The notes beneath the pieces were generated by a model, which saw only the letters and a program-made list of their open reading frames with translations, had not been told where the DNA came from and ran no database searches. A stretch of 64,000 nt of DNA, from NCBI GenBank assembly GCA_039984715.1, contig JBDWUA010000020.1:1-64000 (forward strand). The letters run 5' to 3'. This stretch comes from JABSSA01 sp039984715 (GTDB lineage: Bacteria > Pseudomonadota > Alphaproteobacteria > Rhodobacterales > Rhodobacteraceae). Positions 61,259-64,000 of the stretch are shown here, one piece after another. Made by a program: the position numbers and the translations under genes. The stretch's first letter is position 1. The number at the start of each line of letters is the position of its first letter.

Positions 61259-61662
61259 GTAAAAACGGATAACAAAAACCATGCCCGGCGCAGCGGGAGA
61301 CGTCGCGCAACAACATCCAGATATCAGGGAAGCTTATCCGCATCATGTTTTGCGCTGCCAAGCTTGGCTGAAACGCCTGAGGCTGCGGTTCTGGCCTATG
61401 ACCAATTTGAGCTAGTGGTGCCGCACATTGATTTGGAAGATTGTCCAGGCGACATAGAAGCAATGGATGTCTTTTTCCGGGCGACAATAGCCAACAGCGA
61501 AATCCATGTGATTGCCTTCTCAAGCGCGGGGGTCAGCCCGCTTCTGGACATCAAATCATTTCCGATTGAAGGCCTAGCTGAGCTGTTAAAATAGCGCAAC
61601 AGACCACCCTTTTCGTGGGACGTAAACTCATCAACCCACGATCGGCGCACCTAACCGTCTGG
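61259..61662. other. Gap between the Crp/Fnr gene and ubiV, possible decayed gene
   Basis: About 400 bases. A plus-strand frame from ATG 61281 gives MPGAAGDVAQQHPDIREAYP and more but stops at 61412. The neighbouring frame then reads on, with AYDQFELVVPHIDLEDCPGD and a tail PLLDIKSFPIEGLAELLK to 61594. Together they look like one damaged gene of ~100 codons. I do not recognise the family. The minus-strand readings look less like protein. Confidence 0.35.
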
Positions 61663-62574
61663 TTAAGTTGCTGTGGCCAAGGCAATTCGCCGATAACCTG
61701 CTTGTCCATGATAGAACCCATTGCTGAACGCTACATCGCCGCAAATGTCTTTCAGTGCCTTTTCAGCATCTCCGCTGTCCGATTTCCTGTCCAGCGCATC
61801 ACGGAACACTTGGGCGACGGCCACCATATCGACTGTTTGTGGCATCAGGCGCATATGCGTGACGCCAACCGAGACAAGCTGGGGCATTTCAGGCAACAGA
61901 TTGACGTAGCTTTCGGATTGGGTCTGAATGCCATTCACCCGCAGAATGGCCCATTTGTCTGTGGTACAAAGTGGCATACCGTCGGCGTCGTCTTCACACA
62001 CGAATTGGCAATTATCTTTTGTGCGCCCATGTGACCGCGCGTGATAACAGCGTGCTGAGACGGCCAATGATGCACGCCCAAAGACCTGCACTTCCACATC
62101 CAGTCCCAGATCGCGGGCGGCTTTGGCGGCCACGGCAATCGCCTCGCCTGGTAATTCAGCGGGCAAGCAGACATGGCTGGCCCCTTGCCGCGCCATCCAC
62201 GCAATCGTCGCCTCATTATACGCGTTCATAAAAGGACCAATACGGTGCGGACGATCCCCGCGCGCATACAGACCCGCAGCATTGTTGATCTCAATCTCGG
62301 GTGCATCCATTGCTGCAAGATCAACAGTGGCCTTACCCTCTCGCTTGAGCATCACTTCGGCCAGCGATGACAGGATCACCGTTTTGCCCGCCCGCTCTAG
62401 CCGCGCAATCGTGTCAGGCAGGTCAGGCTCATGAAACGGGGCGCGTTTGGAACAAATCACTTCGCCCAAGTACACCTCGTCAACCGGGGCTTCATCCGCA
62501 ATTCGGGCGTAAAAATCGCGCCGATCTTCGGCGGACCAGTGATAAGTGATCGGACCAAGAGTGAGTTTTGTCAT
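61663..62574 (-). CDS. ubiV: O2-independent ubiquinone hydroxylation protein UbiV
   Basis: About 303 residues of the U32 peptidase-like family. UbiV with UbiU hydroxylates the ubiquinone ring without O2, probably using prephenate as oxygen donor. Start MTKLTLGPITYHWSAEDRR at 62574 matches known UbiV starts. Candidate iron-sulfur cysteines: VICSKRAPFHEPDLP, ARCYHARSHGRTKDNCQFVC. It begins 5 bases after the ubiU stop. It is the last gene of ubiT-U-V. Confidence 0.92.
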   Translation of the reverse strand: MTKLTLGPITYHWSAEDRRDFYARIADEAPVDEVYLGEVICSKRAPFHEPDLPDTIARLERAGKTVILSSLAEVMLKREGKATVDLAAMDAPEIEINNAAGLYARGDRPHRIGPFMNAYNEATIAWMARQGASHVCLPAELPGEAIAVAAKAARDLGLDVEVQVFGRASLAVSARCYHARSHGRTKDNCQFVCEDDADGMPLCTTDKWAILRVNGIQTQSESYVNLLPEMPQLVSVGVTHMRLMPQTVDMVAVAQVFRDALDRKSDSGDAEKALKDICGDVAFSNGFYHGQAGYRRIALATAT

Positions 62575-62579
62575 ATCTG

Positions 62580-63578
62580 TTACCGCCATTTCTTGGTCTC
62601 AAACGCGCCTTGGGTCTGCTTTTGCCCCTCGGTCAACGCGACGAGGTTCGCCATATCTGCAGGTCGCCCGGCGCGGATATCATCGACCGCCTGGCGAAAG
62701 GCTCTCACTACGCCGCGCACATAGGATTTCGATCGTTGCCGCCCTTCGATCTTGAACGCGTGCACACCCGCATCAATCAGTTCCGGTAACAGCCGGGACA
62801 GGTTCAGACTGACGGGTTCTTCAAAGGCGTAATAGGCATCTGCGCGGTGCGGCGCGGTGTAGCGTCCCTTGCAAATGGTCGGATAGCCTGCCTTTTCGTC
62901 AAGGCCAAAGCAATCAATGGTAAACCCGGCCAGTTGCGACGACATGGTACCATCGGCATGGCGCTTATATTCGACATCCGACGCAGGCGAACAGACGCCA
63001 TCCATATTGGTTGATTGCCCGGTAAGATAGTTGGTCAGGCTGCATCGCCCTTCCACCATCAGACCGTGATTACCAAAGATGAACGATTCGATCTCGCAAG
63101 GGATTTCCTTGCGGACTTGTTTGATCTCAGGGATCGTCAAGATGCGTGGTAGGACCACACGTTTGACCCCGAAACGCTCGCAATAATATCGAATTGCTTC
63201 GGGGCTTGAAGCTGCAGCTTGTACCGACAAATGCAAGCGCACCTGTGGATGAGTCTGCGCGAAATAGTCGGCCACCCCCATGTCGGCGACGATGAATGCA
63301 TCAATCCCCAATCTGGCACCAGTGTCCGCCGCCTGACGCCACAAATCCACCTTGCCCGCAGGCGGATAGGTGTTCAGCGCCAAGAGCACCTTTGTGCCTT
63401 TTGCATGGGCGTAAACCACCGCTTCGGCTAGCTCGTCGGGCGTGAAGTTCAGCCCCGGAAAGTTTCGGGCGTTGGTGGCATCCTGAAACCCGCAATAAAC
63501 CGCATCTGCACCGGCATCGACAGCCGTGCGCAATGCCGCAGGCGTACCGGCAGGACAAATCAATTCAGCAATGCTCAT
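62580..63578 (-). CDS. ubiU: O2-independent ubiquinone hydroxylation protein UbiU
   Basis: About 332 residues, U32 family. AELICPAGTPAALRTAVDAGADAVYCGF is the typical start, followed by FTPDELAEAVVYAHAKGTKVLLALN. Cysteines for the [4Fe-4S] centre: EGRCSLTNYLTGQSTNMDGVC, then TIDCFGLDE with TICKG. Start 63578 has GGAG about 10 bases upstream and overlaps the ubiT stop (ATGA). Works as a heterodimer with UbiV. Confidence 0.93.
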   Translation of the reverse strand: MSIAELICPAGTPAALRTAVDAGADAVYCGFQDATNARNFPGLNFTPDELAEAVVYAHAKGTKVLLALNTYPPAGKVDLWRQAADTGARLGIDAFIVADMGVADYFAQTHPQVRLHLSVQAAASSPEAIRYYCERFGVKRVVLPRILTIPEIKQVRKEIPCEIESFIFGNHGLMVEGRCSLTNYLTGQSTNMDGVCSPASDVEYKRHADGTMSSQLAGFTIDCFGLDEKAGYPTICKGRYTAPHRADAYYAFEEPVSLNLSRLLPELIDAGVHAFKIEGRQRSKSYVRGVVRAFRQAVDDIRAGRPADMANLVALTEGQKQTQGAFETKKWR

Positions 63579-64000
63579 GGGGCAAAGGCTCCAGTTTCTT
63601 GGGTGGAATAGTTGCGCCGCAACCGGGCGAGGATCGCGCAACCGGGCACGCCGAACATCTCCGCAGTTTCTTCGGCAATAGAGCCGTCCACGTCGTCCAG
63701 CGCATTGCGCAACCGCACGACTGCTTCGGTGTCACCGGATACTTCCAAATCGCGCGAGAAGAAGGCCGCGTCGCCATCCTCTTCTGCATCCATCAATTCT
63801 AACAGCAGCATGAACTTGCCGCGGATCAGCGCACCATGTTCCGGCACAGCATCACGCGGGACGGCGCGGAAGACCAATGCATCAGGATCAGGGCGCAGGT
63901 GCAGAGCAAAGGGAAGTTCAATCGGATCAATCAGAAAATTCGTTACTTGATGCGGCCCCAACCGTGCAAAGAGCGTTGGATGCCGGGCAGCGATACGTCG
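63575..64000 (-). CDS. ubiT: UbiT, SCP2-domain ubiquinone accessory protein (3' part only)
   Basis: The last ~141 residues are inside the window and the 5' end is off the right edge. The open frame runs to base 64000 with RIAARHPTLFARLGPHQV, so an internal TTG at 63961 is not the start. The SCP2 lipid-binding domain is seen in ALVFRAVPRDAVPEHGALI, then FSRDLEVSGDTEAVVRLRNALDD. UbiT is the lipid-binding accessory factor of anaerobic ubiquinone synthesis. It overlaps ubiU by ATGA. Confidence 0.88.
   Translation of the reverse strand, partial: RRIAARHPTLFARLGPHQVTNFLIDPIELPFALHLRPDPDALVFRAVPRDAVPEHGALIRGKFMLLLELMDAEEDGDAAFFSRDLEVSGDTEAVVRLRNALDDVDGSIAEETAEMFGVPGCAILARLRRNYSTQETGAFAP

Overview
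The window reads as chromosomal DNA of a marine Alphaproteobacterium of the Roseobacter group (Rhodobacterales). This rests on gene content (TRAP and ABC importers, Ugp system, fused TrpE-G, kbl-tdh, NarG-type nitrate respiration, O2-independent ubiquinone genes), moderate GC and many 4-base ATGA/GTGA gene overlaps. It is inference from style and content, not a database match. I saw no tRNA, rRNA, CRISPR array, phage or insertion sequence.

Layout. 1-2.8 kb: the start of a TRAP binding protein (cut by the window edge), divergent from acetyl-CoA synthetase. 2.9-5.2 kb: a minus-strand pair, an AMACR-like family III CoA-transferase/racemase and a flavin monooxygenase. 5.6-10.8 kb: ugpBAEC plus an EEP-family phosphoesterase. 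10.8-19.5 kb: an RpiR regulator divergent from an N-formylglutamate-amidohydrolase-like enzyme, a complete TRAP importer, a glutamine-synthetase-like ligase, an aldehyde dehydrogenase and an iron alcohol dehydrogenase. This looks like a complete gamma-glutamyl-protected route for an imported amino alcohol. 19.5-25.5 kb: a PhzS-like flavoprotein, a YHS protein, an SGNH-like secreted protein, kbl-tdh (threonine to glycine) and a Sel1 protein. 25.5-30.7 kb: a MauG-like di-heme protein, a diaminopropionate-ammonia-lyase-like enzyme, an 82-residue unknown, an Asp/Glu-racemase-fold enzyme and a gamma-glutamyltransferase homologue. 30.7-33.1 kb: fused trpE(G) with a possible attenuator. 33.1-34.8 kb: a small membrane protein, a UDG-family protein and a decayed glycerate kinase.

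34.9-45.6 kb: an Lrp-type regulator and a long operon with a dipeptide-type ABC importer, a class V PLP enzyme, a DAO-type flavoprotein, an ATC-hydrolase-family protein and an M20 amidohydrolase. It reads as a dedicated catabolic system for an imported N- or S-containing compound of unknown identity. It is followed by a decayed otnK kinase.

46.5-64 kb: a nitrate-respiration island. One minus-strand array runs narK1, narK2 (frameshifted here), narGHJI, a parvulin-type PPIase, two hemerythrin-type proteins (one truncated), beta-carbonic anhydrase, moeA and a DUF2478 protein. A divergent Crp/Fnr regulator lies across two FNR-type boxes. ubiT-ubiU-ubiV at the right edge would supply ubiquinone without O2 to the same respiratory chain.

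The best candidates for undescribed biology are the gamma-glutamyl/TRAP cluster, the Lrp-ABC-ATC-hydrolase cluster, and the MauG/DpaL/racemase/GGT cluster with its small unknown protein.
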